Part shown: positions 28,152-36,942 of the stretch, one piece after another
How the letters are laid out: every line of letters begins with the position of its first letter
How positions within the stretch are numbered: position 1 is the stretch's first letter
Notes under the pieces: generated by a model
What the model was told of the DNA's origin: nothing
What the model saw: only the letters and a program-made list of their open reading frames with translations
Database searches by the model: none
Assembly (NCBI GenBank): GCA_003133625.1
Contig: PKYH01000046.1
Location: forward strand, 1 to 46,773
Reading direction: 5' to 3'
Length of the DNA stretch: 46,773 bases
Source of the DNA: Candidatus Bathyarchaeota archaeon
GTDB lineage: Archaea > Thermoproteota > Bathyarchaeia > Bathyarchaeales > Bathycorpusculaceae
Made by a program: the position numbers and the translations under genes

Positions 28152-29563
28152 CGCTTCTCTGATTTTTCGCTCTTTACGGTTGTTATTATGACTTTGTTAG
28201 CGTAGATTTTTGCGTCTTTGAGGATGATTTTGAATCCGCCAGCCATTATTGGCAGTGACGCTGCTGTGGCAACTGGCATCATTGTGCCTGCTGCTTCTTC
28301 TTTAACTTCCAGTGCTTCCGCTTCTGCTGCTGGAGCTTCTTCGGCTGCCCATCTTGCTACTACTGGGTGGTTCTTGTCCTTTAGGAATGATTTCAATGCG
28401 TCGACGCCAGTTGCGTTTTCTTCGGTGGCAATTTTGTCAATGACGTCTTTGGGTATGAAGTCTTTTACTCGTTCTTTAACTTCCTTCGGAAGCCAGACTA
28501 TGCGGTTCCATCCGCCGTCTGCAGACAGGAACTTCTTGCTACGCATGTACTCAATTGACATTCCATGGAAGCCGTCTATTTGTCGTCCGCCGGCAGTAGA
28601 GTCAGCGAGTGTTGAGAATGATAAACCGTTTACTGATACGCCTTTGAAGCTTCTGTTTACTACGCCGAAGCCGTCTACTTCTGGAATGTAGAATGCTACT
28701 GCCTCGAAGCATCCGCATGAAGTGTGTGGGTGATCGAACGCTGTGTACAGCCAGACTTGGGTTACTTCGCCCATAGTGCGTTTTTTAACCACTTCGTTAA
28801 CGCCGCTGAACTCGCCTTTTTCAGCATTTATTAATTCGCCTCTGTCGATTGCGAATACTGGTCCTTTAGGATCGACGTTTGCTGAGGCTTTTCCGTCAAA
28901 CCAGCTGATGGCTCCGCAGTTAGAGTATCTTTGTGGGGTAATTACGCAAACGTGGGTTGGAGCGAATGATTGACATAGGGTGCAACCGTAGAATTTATCG
29001 ACGTCTTCATCTTTGAGGCCTCTCGCTTTAGCGTCGCGTGATTCGTAATCTTGCATAGCATTCGGGTAGAGCTCGGCTACTTTTGCTGGGTCTGTTATGA
29101 AGGTAATTTGTACTTTCTCAATTATGGGTAATTCGCTTTTGAATAAGCGGTAGAGTACTTTGCCGATTGATTCAAAACTGTTTAAGCCTTTTTGGAATGA
29201 TTTTTTGCTTAAGCGTATCCAGATGTCATAGCGTTGGTTTAGGTGCATGAAGCCTTCGATGTAGTTTAGGTAGCCGTGGATGCGTCTTTCGATGACGCCT
29301 TCGAGTCCTTGGTCGAGAGTTGCGCCTGCAGCTTCCACTAAGATGCCTAGTGCATATGCACCGCCTTCTTTGAGGTCTTTGATGTCTGGGCCGATTATAG
29401 TGATTTTTCCGTCTTCGATTTCGTCCATTGGTTTAACTTTTGCTAGTTCAAACTTTTCTTTAACTGTTGGACCGCCAAGTTCTACTTGCATGTCGTTTCT
29501 TCTGATGCGTTCGCCTTCGTAGATTACGCCAACATCAACAGGTATATCTTTAAACATTGACAT
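28148..29563 (-). CDS. cdhC: CODH/ACS beta subunit (acetyl-CoA synthase)
   Basis: YGCTLCQSFAPTHVCVITPQRYSNCGAISWFDGKAS...HTSCGCFEAVAFYIPEVDGFGVVNR. Confidence 0.96.
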   Translation of the reverse strand: MSMFKDIPVDVGVIYEGERIRRNDMQVELGGPTVKEKFELAKVKPMDEIEDGKITIIGPDIKDLKEGGAYALGILVEAAGATLDQGLEGVIERRIHGYLNYIEGFMHLNQRYDIWIRLSKKSFQKGLNSFESIGKVLYRLFKSELPIIEKVQITFITDPAKVAELYPNAMQDYESRDAKARGLKDEDVDKFYGCTLCQSFAPTHVCVITPQRYSNCGAISWFDGKASANVDPKGPVFAIDRGELINAEKGEFSGVNEVVKKRTMGEVTQVWLYTAFDHPHTSCGCFEAVAFYIPEVDGFGVVNRSFKGVSVNGLSFSTLADSTAGGRQIDGFHGMSIEYMRSKKFLSADGGWNRIVWLPKEVKERVKDFIPKDVIDKIATEENATGVDALKSFLKDKNHPVVARWAAEEAPAAEAEALEVKEEAAGTMMPVATAASLPIMAGGFKIILKDAKIYANKVIITTVKSEKSEKR

Positions 29564-29566
29564 TTT

Positions 29567-30109
29567 TTATTGTCCTCCTTCAAATTTTGAAGTTATGACT
29601 TTGAGATTTGCAGCCCATTCCTCCAAGGTTGCGTTTGGGAAAGACCAGCTTGCATGCGGATGATACAAGTTGTCCAGAGTCATAGTCTTGAGGTCTGGAG
29701 CAAAGTGCTTGAGACCTGACAAGATTAATGCCTCCATATAATATGGCAGCCCGATGAGTAACACTAAATCAGGGTGTCCTTTGCCGTCGAGTCCTTGCCA
29801 CTCCGGATCTACAAGCCTGTTACCGATGTCCATTGCAGACATGAAACCTGCTGGTTCATAGCCCCGTTTTAGGAATTCACCGACCATGTGCGCTGTGGCT
29901 ACAACTGGAACTTTTGATGCTTTAGCGAAGTCAATCAGGTACTCGATTAGTTGTTTGCCTTCCATCCAGCGTTCAGTAGCATTACTACCTACAATGAGGA
30001 TGGGACGTGATGCTTTCTTTATCATTGCCACTGCTATCTCAGGTTTCTGTATGGGGTTTGCTTTCTTTGTAGCAGCTATTTCTGCACATTGCCAAGGTTC
30101 ACATGACAT
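29567..30109 (-). CDS. cdhB: CODH/ACS epsilon subunit
   Basis: KASRPILIVGSNATE...; between cdhA and cdhC. Confidence 0.9.
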   Translation of the reverse strand: MSCEPWQCAEIAATKKANPIQKPEIAVAMIKKASRPILIVGSNATERWMEGKQLIEYLIDFAKASKVPVVATAHMVGEFLKRGYEPAGFMSAMDIGNRLVDPEWQGLDGKGHPDLVLLIGLPYYMEALILSGLKHFAPDLKTMTLDNLYHPHASWSFPNATLEEWAANLKVITSKFEGGQ

Positions 30110-30115
30110 GTCTTA

Positions 30116-32470
30116 TCACTCCTTCATTTTACGAATCATTCTTGGAAGCAATGTTGGATCGGGAATTACTGTTTCCTTCCAGTTTTTCGCTTCCAATATC
30201 TTCGTGAATTCATCTTTCAGTGTCATTGGCACATCAGCCATTGTTCGCACGAACAAGTGCAAGTCCTGCGGCATGCATCCATAGTAGCGTTTGTGTAAGT
30301 CTACGTAGTGGCTTAGTTTTATGCTGCGTCCTTTCCAAGTGTCGTTTGGTCTGATGCATAATTTTGCGATGACGACCATTGCTTCTTGCGGTGTTTCAAC
30401 TGTTTGGAATAAGTGTTCAGGTGCTGGTCCAACGTTGACTTTGTTACCTGTGCGGGCATCGTAAACGTCCCAGTCTTCAGGTTTGTCTTCTCTACCTAAA
30501 AGCATGCGCCTGTATTTTGCGCCGTGTGGACCTACAAGTACTGGAACGCCTAAGCGCCAGAAGCCTGATGCAATTGATGCCGCTTTCTGCGAATATGCAC
30601 CCCAAGCTAGGCCTACTGCGCCTAAGCGGTTATGTATGTAATCTGCGATTTCTTCATAGTTGCCTCTTAGGTTACGTTTGGCGAAGATGTTTGCTACTTT
30701 GATTGCTGCACCTGCGATGTGACTGTTTGCGACGCATGAGCCGACGTTGAGTACTCCTCCAGCTTCGAATCCGCCTGAGAATTCTTCGTATAGTGTTTTG
30801 CCTTCTTCATTTCTGTAGCTTCCTGCGGACATGGCTGAGCAGCCTGATGTTACAACGATGTAACGTCTGCTAGCAAATTCTCTGCATATATCATATACGT
30901 CTTTGCCGCCATGTGGATAGTTGCTGCAGCCTACGACTGCGAGTATGCCCGGGATTTCTCCAAGCACGATTGGGCTACCGACATTGCGTATTTCTACGTC
31001 TTGGACAGCGCCTCTGCCTGCACGGCACAAGTTAGATTCCTCTAACATGAATTTTTCGCCGGCTTTGATTATGAAGCTGTGTATTTGCAGCTTGACTGGG
31101 CATGCTTCTTCACAGCGTCCACATCCAATGCATTCTTCATATAGGTCGGTTAGCGGTGCAAGATTACCTTCAGCTGCAGCTTTAATTGCTGCTGGGATTA
31201 TGAGGTCTTGTGGACAACTCCTCTGGCAAAGGTTGCATTGTCTGCATGTTTTGGCAAGAGATTTTATTTCGTCGATTGAGGGCAGGTTATTCATTTTCTT
31301 GCGTATAGGCGCTATTTGCTTTGCAACTTTGACTGCTACTTCGCCTACTTTTTCTGGGTCAAGAATGAGTACACCAGGTACTTTGCCGCTTACAAGGTCA
31401 GCGACGATTTCGTCTGCTGGGTCGTTTGTGCGGTTCTTAAAGCCCATACAGTTCTTTTCTGAAGCGGCGATGACTGGAGCGTGAACTTTGCGTGCTTCAT
31501 CAAAGGCGTCTGTTCGGACGCATTGCTCGTCTAAAACGACGACGTCTGCGAATCCGCCTCTTATGAAGCGTAGTTGCCAACTGATTGGACCGACGATTTT
31601 TGCTCGGTCGTAATATCTTGTATTGTCGAAGGCAGTACAACATAATCCCACGACTTCCATTTTGTCATCAAGCTTGCTTTCTTTCATGTAATCGATAATT
31701 CCAACTGAGGGCACAACGTTATGACCAATGCACATGATAACTGGTTTCGATGTGTCGACTGATCCAATACCCATTTTAATGAGTGGCGCTTCAGGATCAG
31801 CCTTCGGGAAGTTCAGTGTTGAGATTTGAGCAATATCCGCGACTTCCATTCCTACTTGGTCAACCATGCCCGCGTGGAATGCTTTTGATTCAAAATCTAA
31901 GTTGTTACCCTCTTGACCTGTATGTGCTGCAGAGAGGCAATGGGTAATCTGTGTTTCGCAGTATTCCAAAACTTCCTCTAGATCGCCAAGAGTTTCAGGT
32001 TTTATTCCAGTTACAAGTCTAGTAACTGGAGCCTCAACCTTAACGTTCAAACCGCCTACATCCAAGGGAAACCGCCGACCATATTTTTCAATTAGGTGGT
32101 CGACTACATGGCGAGCGTGCCCCGTGTGGGTCGCAGCACCGATACTGCAGGCTATAAGCACTATGCGGGACGATTGTGCAGCTATGTCCAAACCACAAGC
32201 ACCACGTTTGCCAGCGGTTAGGTCGCATTTGCCAAAAGTGCAGAGACAGCAAAGGTCACAATCAGGCATGTAGAAGGGCTTGTATTTGTTGAGGAGTTTC
32301 ATGTCCCAGTCCCTCAGCGCGGTGAGCGAGGGCATTGGGGTGGGTCCCATAGGCTCGGTCCAGTTGTCATTAACAAGTTTTCCTATAGAAACTTCAAGGT
32401 TCTTGATAAGACCAGTACTAGTCTTCATTTCATCTATCTTTACGTGTACATTTTTGCTGGTCAATGTCAA
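30116..32470 (-). CDS. cdhA: CODH/ACS alpha subunit (CO dehydrogenase)
   Basis: CDLCCLCTFGKCDLTAGKRGACGLDI...HTGHARHVVDHL...CRQCNLCQRSCP...CIGCGRCEEACPV. Confidence 0.96.
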   Translation of the reverse strand: MTLTSKNVHVKIDEMKTSTGLIKNLEVSIGKLVNDNWTEPMGPTPMPSLTALRDWDMKLLNKYKPFYMPDCDLCCLCTFGKCDLTAGKRGACGLDIAAQSSRIVLIACSIGAATHTGHARHVVDHLIEKYGRRFPLDVGGLNVKVEAPVTRLVTGIKPETLGDLEEVLEYCETQITHCLSAAHTGQEGNNLDFESKAFHAGMVDQVGMEVADIAQISTLNFPKADPEAPLIKMGIGSVDTSKPVIMCIGHNVVPSVGIIDYMKESKLDDKMEVVGLCCTAFDNTRYYDRAKIVGPISWQLRFIRGGFADVVVLDEQCVRTDAFDEARKVHAPVIAASEKNCMGFKNRTNDPADEIVADLVSGKVPGVLILDPEKVGEVAVKVAKQIAPIRKKMNNLPSIDEIKSLAKTCRQCNLCQRSCPQDLIIPAAIKAAAEGNLAPLTDLYEECIGCGRCEEACPVKLQIHSFIIKAGEKFMLEESNLCRAGRGAVQDVEIRNVGSPIVLGEIPGILAVVGCSNYPHGGKDVYDICREFASRRYIVVTSGCSAMSAGSYRNEEGKTLYEEFSGGFEAGGVLNVGSCVANSHIAGAAIKVANIFAKRNLRGNYEEIADYIHNRLGAVGLAWGAYSQKAASIASGFWRLGVPVLVGPHGAKYRRMLLGREDKPEDWDVYDARTGNKVNVGPAPEHLFQTVETPQEAMVVIAKLCIRPNDTWKGRSIKLSHYVDLHKRYYGCMPQDLHLFVRTMADVPMTLKDEFTKILEAKNWKETVIPDPTLLPRMIRKMKE

Positions 32471-32603
32471 ACCTCAGTAAAGGTTTTAGAGAATACCTAA
32501 CACTACACCATTTTAAACCTTTCCAGAGTCCCCGTTGTAAAGTCATGGTTCACGTTGAAGAATGTAAGCTTCAAAAACGCAATCTTGTACATAAGAACTG
32601 GGG

Positions 32604-32756
32604 TTATTGCCTTATGTAACCCGTCGCCTTCATGATAGCCTTAACAGAAAGATACGTGGCATTGTCAGAAGGCAAATCAAGCAGTGACTGCCCATTAAGA
32701 ACGTACTCGTCCAGTTGCTCATCAGCAGCCATCTTGCTCAAATACTTAAACTTCAA
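32604..32756. repeat. Diverged direct repeat, left copy (cooC 3' end)
   Basis: Aligns without gaps to 36151-36303; about 23 mismatches in 153 nt by hand count. Confidence 0.85.
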
Positions 32757-32813
32757 AGTTCGCGTCCGAAATAAAAATCCATTCGTCAATGTTCCCAGCC
32801 GTTTCTCGTGCAC
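32604..32813 (-). pseudogene. 3'-terminal fragment of a CooC-like ATPase gene (relic)
   Basis: C-terminal 50 aa about 80% identical to the end of the 36151-36927 ORF; P-loop and N-terminal domain absent; DNA about 85% identical over 153 nt by hand count. Confidence 0.85.
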
Positions 32814-32862
32814 GCGCTCTAAATCGAAAAGCTCTTATAGCACTTACAGATGCATGACTTCC

Positions 32863-32877
32863 TAGGTAGGTAGGTAG
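32863..32877 (+). repeat. TAGG tetranucleotide repeat in the 5' leader of the NuoE-like gene
   Basis: taggtaggtaggtag, 4 nt before ATG 32882. Confidence 0.85.
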
Positions 32878-32881
32878 TAAA

Positions 32882-33529
32882 ATGGTATTGCTCATATGTC
32901 AACATTGTGACTATAGATGGGATTACCAAGGCGAGAACGAGCATTATGCCACCTGCCCTACATGCCGTTACAAGGTTAGGATCCCTGAAGAAAAAGCTCA
33001 AATGTTACGTCGAAAAGGGTTGGATATGGAGTTGAAAAGCAAATTCTCATTAAAAGAGCAACATGTAAAATTGCGTGGTATTGCTGGAATAGTGAATAAG
33101 ACAATAGAGGACTACCAATACGACAAAAGCATGTTAATTCAAATCCTTTTGAGATTGCAAAAGAATTTCGGCTGGCTTCCGATGGAAATGCTATTAGAAG
33201 TAAGTAAACAGCTGGGAATTCCCTTGGGTCAGATATACCAAGTCGCAACCTTCTACAAAGCCTTCTCTCTTGCTCCACGGGGGAGGCACCTAATTAGAGT
33301 GTGCACGGGAACTTCTTGTAAAGTTCGAGGTGCGCCGATAGTCCTCGATAGGGTACAGAGTTCTCTCAACATAGAAAGGGGTGAAGTCACTCCAGACGGC
33401 AGATTTAGTCTTGAAACAGTTAACTGTTTAGGCTGTTGCGCTCTCGGCCCAATGATGACTATTGACGGCGAATACTATGGAAACTTAAAGCTGCTCGCCG
33501 TGAAAAGAATTCTATCTAAATATACGTAG
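32882..33529 (+). CDS. NuoE/HoxE-like [2Fe-2S] thioredoxin-fold subunit with N-terminal zinc-ribbon-like CxxC pair
   Basis: LLICQHCDYRWDY...ATCPTCRYKV then QLGIPLGQIYQVATFYKAFSLAPRGRHLIRVCTGTSCKVRGA...VNCLGCCALGPMMTIDGEYYG. Confidence 0.9.
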   Translation: MVLLICQHCDYRWDYQGENEHYATCPTCRYKVRIPEEKAQMLRRKGLDMELKSKFSLKEQHVKLRGIAGIVNKTIEDYQYDKSMLIQILLRLQKNFGWLPMEMLLEVSKQLGIPLGQIYQVATFYKAFSLAPRGRHLIRVCTGTSCKVRGAPIVLDRVQSSLNIERGEVTPDGRFSLETVNCLGCCALGPMMTIDGEYYGNLKLLAVKRILSKYT

Positions 33530-33542
33530 CAGGTGAATAAAC

Positions 33543-35471
33543 ATGGGAACCGTTAAGTGTATACGATCACCTAAAGACCTCGAAAAGCTTCGCGAAGAAA
33601 TCAAGTCCAAGAGAAAACCGAGTAAATCCAGCGTCTCGGTTTGTGTTAGCACAGGCTGTGTTGCGCTTGACGCTTCGAAGGTTAAGGAAGCTTTCATAGC
33701 CGAACTGGAGAAGCAAGGACTAAAAGATCAAGTGGAAATTAAGGAAACAGGATGCTTGGGCTTCTGTGAGCAGGGACCAAGGGTAACGATCTATCCAGAG
33801 GAAATCTGTTATTTTAAGGTTAAGCCTGAAGATGCCCCGGAAATTGTTTCTAAAAGCATTCTTGAAAAGAAAGTTGTGGAACGGTTGCTATACAAAGACC
33901 CAGCCACCGGCAAAGGAGTACAGAAGCTTGAGGACATACCCTTCTACAAATACCAGCGTAGATTGCTTCTGGAAAATAACGCGAAAATAGACCCAAAGAA
34001 TATCGAAGATTACATTGCTCTAGGGGGATACAGCGCCCTTGCCAAAGTCCTCTTCGAAATGACACCTGAACAGGTGGTTGAGGAAGTTAAAAAGTCAAAA
34101 CTGCGGGGAAGGGGTGGAGGAGGATTTCCAACGGGGTTAAAGTGGGAAACCACGCGGAACGCACCTGGCGAGCCTAAGTATGTCATCGTTAACTGTGATG
34201 AAGGAGACCCAGGAGCCTTTATGGATAGATCTCTGATGGAAGGTAATCCTCATAGTGTGCTCGAAGGTCTCATAATAGGCGCGTATGCGATTGGAGCCAA
34301 TGAAGGCTTTGTTTACGTTAGGGAAGAGTATCCTATAGCTGTAGAAAACATATCCACAGCTATAAGGCAGGCTGAAGAGTATGGGTTGCTCGGCGAAGAC
34401 ATTATTGGCTCGAGTCTAAGCCTTAGGGTTAAGGTTCACAAGGGTGCAGGAGCTTTTGTCTCAGGAGAATCTAGCGCTCTTATGACAGCAATCGAGGGGA
34501 AGGTTGGTGAACCCAGACCCAAATACGTTCACACAGCGGTTAAAGGCCTTTGGGATAAGCCTAGCCTCCTAAACAACGTTAAGACGTGGGCTAGCATCCC
34601 TCTAATAGTCCTTAAAGGCGCTGAGTGGTTTAGGAGCATAGGAACCCAAGGCAACAGCGGAACTATGATCTTCTCCCTCGTTGGGAAAGTTAACAACACA
34701 GGTTTAGTTGAGGTGCCTATGGGAATAACTCTTCGGGATTTAATCTTTAAGATAGGTGGAGGCATTAGAGACGGCAAGAAGTTTAAAGCTGTTCAGATCG
34801 GAGGGCCGTCTGGAGGCTTCATCCCAGAGCAGCACCTCGATATTCCAGTAGACTACGATGAACTTGTAAAAGTTGGCTCAATGATGGGCTCTGGAGGCAT
34901 GGTAGTCATGGACGAAGACACCTGCATGGTAGATGTGGCTAGATATTTTGTCGATTTCCTCCTCGAGGAATCCTGCGGAAAATGTATCCCCTGTCGTGAA
35001 GGGTTGAGAGTGCTCTCCAGCATTTTAAGTGATATCTGCGCTGGCAAAGGGAAAAGTGAGGACATACAGACAACTGAAGAGATAGCTGAAACAATGAGGG
35101 AGGCTTTACTCTGCGCATTGGGCAGAACCGCAGCAAATCCAGTACTCACATCTCTGAAGTATTTCAGAGACGAATGGGAGCAGCACATAATAGAGAAACG
35201 TTGCCCAGCTAACGTTTGCAAAGCTCTGATAGATTTTTACATAAATCCAGAGAAATGTCAAGCTTGCCTCCTTTGCTTAAAGGAATGCCCAGCAGGAGCT
35301 ATTCAAGGCGACAAGGATCAGGTTCATTGGATTGATCAAGAAAAATGCATAAAATGTGGGACATGCTATGAAATTTGCAATTTCCAAGCGGTGAAAAAGC
35401 TTTCGGGAGAGCCCATTCCACCTCCACCAAAAGGAATGAAACCAATTCGAAAATTGAAAGGAGAGAACTAG
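33543..35471 (+). CDS. NuoF/HoxF-like NAD(P)H- and FMN-binding subunit with N-terminal [2Fe-2S] and C-terminal 2[4Fe-4S] domains
   Basis: CVSTGCVAL...ETGCLGFCEQGP; LRGRGGGGFPTGLKW; EESCGKCIPCREG; CQACLLCLKECPAGAI...CIKCGTCYEIC. Confidence 0.93.
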   Translation: MGTVKCIRSPKDLEKLREEIKSKRKPSKSSVSVCVSTGCVALDASKVKEAFIAELEKQGLKDQVEIKETGCLGFCEQGPRVTIYPEEICYFKVKPEDAPEIVSKSILEKKVVERLLYKDPATGKGVQKLEDIPFYKYQRRLLLENNAKIDPKNIEDYIALGGYSALAKVLFEMTPEQVVEEVKKSKLRGRGGGGFPTGLKWETTRNAPGEPKYVIVNCDEGDPGAFMDRSLMEGNPHSVLEGLIIGAYAIGANEGFVYVREEYPIAVENISTAIRQAEEYGLLGEDIIGSSLSLRVKVHKGAGAFVSGESSALMTAIEGKVGEPRPKYVHTAVKGLWDKPSLLNNVKTWASIPLIVLKGAEWFRSIGTQGNSGTMIFSLVGKVNNTGLVEVPMGITLRDLIFKIGGGIRDGKKFKAVQIGGPSGGFIPEQHLDIPVDYDELVKVGSMMGSGGMVVMDEDTCMVDVARYFVDFLLEESCGKCIPCREGLRVLSSILSDICAGKGKSEDIQTTEEIAETMREALLCALGRTAANPVLTSLKYFRDEWEQHIIEKRCPANVCKALIDFYINPEKCQACLLCLKECPAGAIQGDKDQVHWIDQEKCIKCGTCYEICNFQAVKKLSGEPIPPPPKGMKPIRKLKGEN

Positions 35472-35472
35472 A

Positions 35473-36099
35473 ATGAAGAAAGTCATTACTTTACAGATTG
35501 ATGATAAAGAGGTTAAGGCAGAGGAAGGAATAACCATTTTAGAGGCGGCGCAGCATGCAGGTGTGGAAATCCCAACCCTATGCTGGTATGAAGGACTAGA
35601 ACCCTACGGTGCCTGTCGATTTTGCAGTGTAGAAATCGAAAAAAGAGGAAGGGCTCAAGTGGTAGCTTCATGTTGCTATCCAGCGGAGGAGGGGTTAAAG
35701 GTAAAAACCAGATCTCCCAAAATCGTTAAAATAAGAAAGATCATAATAGAATTAGCTGCCACATCCGCGGGAGAAGATGTCAGTAGCAAAATGAGGGCGT
35801 TGGCCAGCGAATATAACGCGGATTTATCTCGATTCAGGTCAAAGGCACCATTGTCCCCAACAAAATGCATCCTTTGCGGACTATGTGTACGTCGTTGTAT
35901 TGAAGCAAATTGGGAAAGCGCTATAGGATTCATTGGTAGAGGAATATACCGATGCATTGCACTTTTCCCAGAAAAGGCAGGCCTCTGCTCGACATGTAGT
36001 TATTGCCGTGACGTATGCCCCACTGGCAGAACTTGCTCCACGTTTGGTCCTCGTCCTCCTTTCCCTCGAGTTGACGATGTCCTCGCAGGGAGAAAATGA
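35473..36099 (+). CDS. HoxU / NuoG N-terminal-like ferredoxin subunit
   Basis: [2Fe-2S] motif CWYEGLEPYGACRFCSVEIE; CILCGLCVRRC and CSTCSYCRDVCP clusters; no hydrogenase or molybdopterin domain. Confidence 0.87.
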   Translation: MKKVITLQIDDKEVKAEEGITILEAAQHAGVEIPTLCWYEGLEPYGACRFCSVEIEKRGRAQVVASCCYPAEEGLKVKTRSPKIVKIRKIIIELAATSAGEDVSSKMRALASEYNADLSRFRSKAPLSPTKCILCGLCVRRCIEANWESAIGFIGRGIYRCIALFPEKAGLCSTCSYCRDVCPTGRTCSTFGPRPPFPRVDDVLAGRK

Positions 36100-36150
36100 A
36101 GCATGAAGCCTCGCGGGCTACATCAATCATAGTCAGCCCGACCTTCAATT

Positions 36151-36303
36151 TTATTGCTGTATGTAACCCGTTGCCCTCATTATCGCTTTAACAGAAAGAT
36201 ACGCGGCGTTGTCAGAAGGCAAGTCAAGCAATGATTTCCCATTAAGAACGTAATCGTCTACCTGCTCGTCAGCAACGATTTTGCCCACATACTTAAACTT
36301 CAA
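36151..36303. repeat. Diverged direct repeat, right copy (cooC 3' end)
   Basis: Partner of 32604-32756. Confidence 0.85.
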
Positions 36304-36927
36304 TTCGCTCTCAGCTTTACTGCCGAGTTCAGCGGGAAACCTGTAGCCGCCGATGAGGTAGAAATTGTTAAATTCCATGTTGACTTCTTTGGCGATGCGG
36401 TACGCTCGTTTGACATGTTCAAAGCTCTTCTTTGAGTGGTCAAGAATGTCGAAAACGTCATTCACCTTTGACGCGATGCGCCTGTTCAAGTGTTCAAGCC
36501 CCGCGGGAGAATCGATGAGCACGTACTTGTAGTTCTTCGTCAAAGATTCCAGCGCTGCCTTCAAAGCGGAGTTGGGCATGCAGTAGCAGCCTTCAACCCA
36601 TTTAGTGCCGACTGCAAGGAAGTCGAAATTTTTGCTCTCGTATAAGCCGTTTTCCCAAATTCTACTTTCTATTCGTTCCGTTGGAGGAATTCCTACTATG
36701 GTGCCTCCTTTCTCGATGAATGTGCTGACAAGCAATTCGGCGATGGTTGATTTTCCAGCTTCTCTGAGGTCTATTCCGAGCATTTCGGCAAGGTTCTGGT
36801 CTGGGTCTGCGTCAACCAGTAATAAGGGTGCTTGTCCAGTTTCGATGAAGCATTTTGTCATTAGAGCGGTGAAACTGGATTTTCCTGTTCCGCCACGACC
36901 CATCGTTACCAGAGTTTTCATTTTCAA
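36151..36927 (-). CDS. cooC: CooC-like CODH maturation ATPase (deviant P-loop)
   Basis: MKTLVTMGRGGTGKSSFTALMTKCFIETGQAPLLLVDADPDQNLAEMLGID. Confidence 0.88.
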   Translation of the reverse strand: MKMKTLVTMGRGGTGKSSFTALMTKCFIETGQAPLLLVDADPDQNLAEMLGIDLREAGKSTIAELLVSTFIEKGGTIVGIPPTERIESRIWENGLYESKNFDFLAVGTKWVEGCYCMPNSALKAALESLTKNYKYVLIDSPAGLEHLNRRIASKVNDVFDILDHSKKSFEHVKRAYRIAKEVNMEFNNFYLIGGYRFPAELGSKAESELKFKYVGKIVADEQVDDYVLNGKSLLDLPSDNAAYLSVKAIMRATGYIQQ

Positions 36928-36942
36928 ATAAACCTCAAACTG

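Noticed and set aside
28218-28691. 157-aa plus-strand ORF
   Set aside because: Shadow ORF opposite cdhC; Ser/Pro/Ala-rich with no motif.
30921-31484. 187-aa plus-strand ORF
   Set aside because: Antisense to cdhA, which has strong family motifs.
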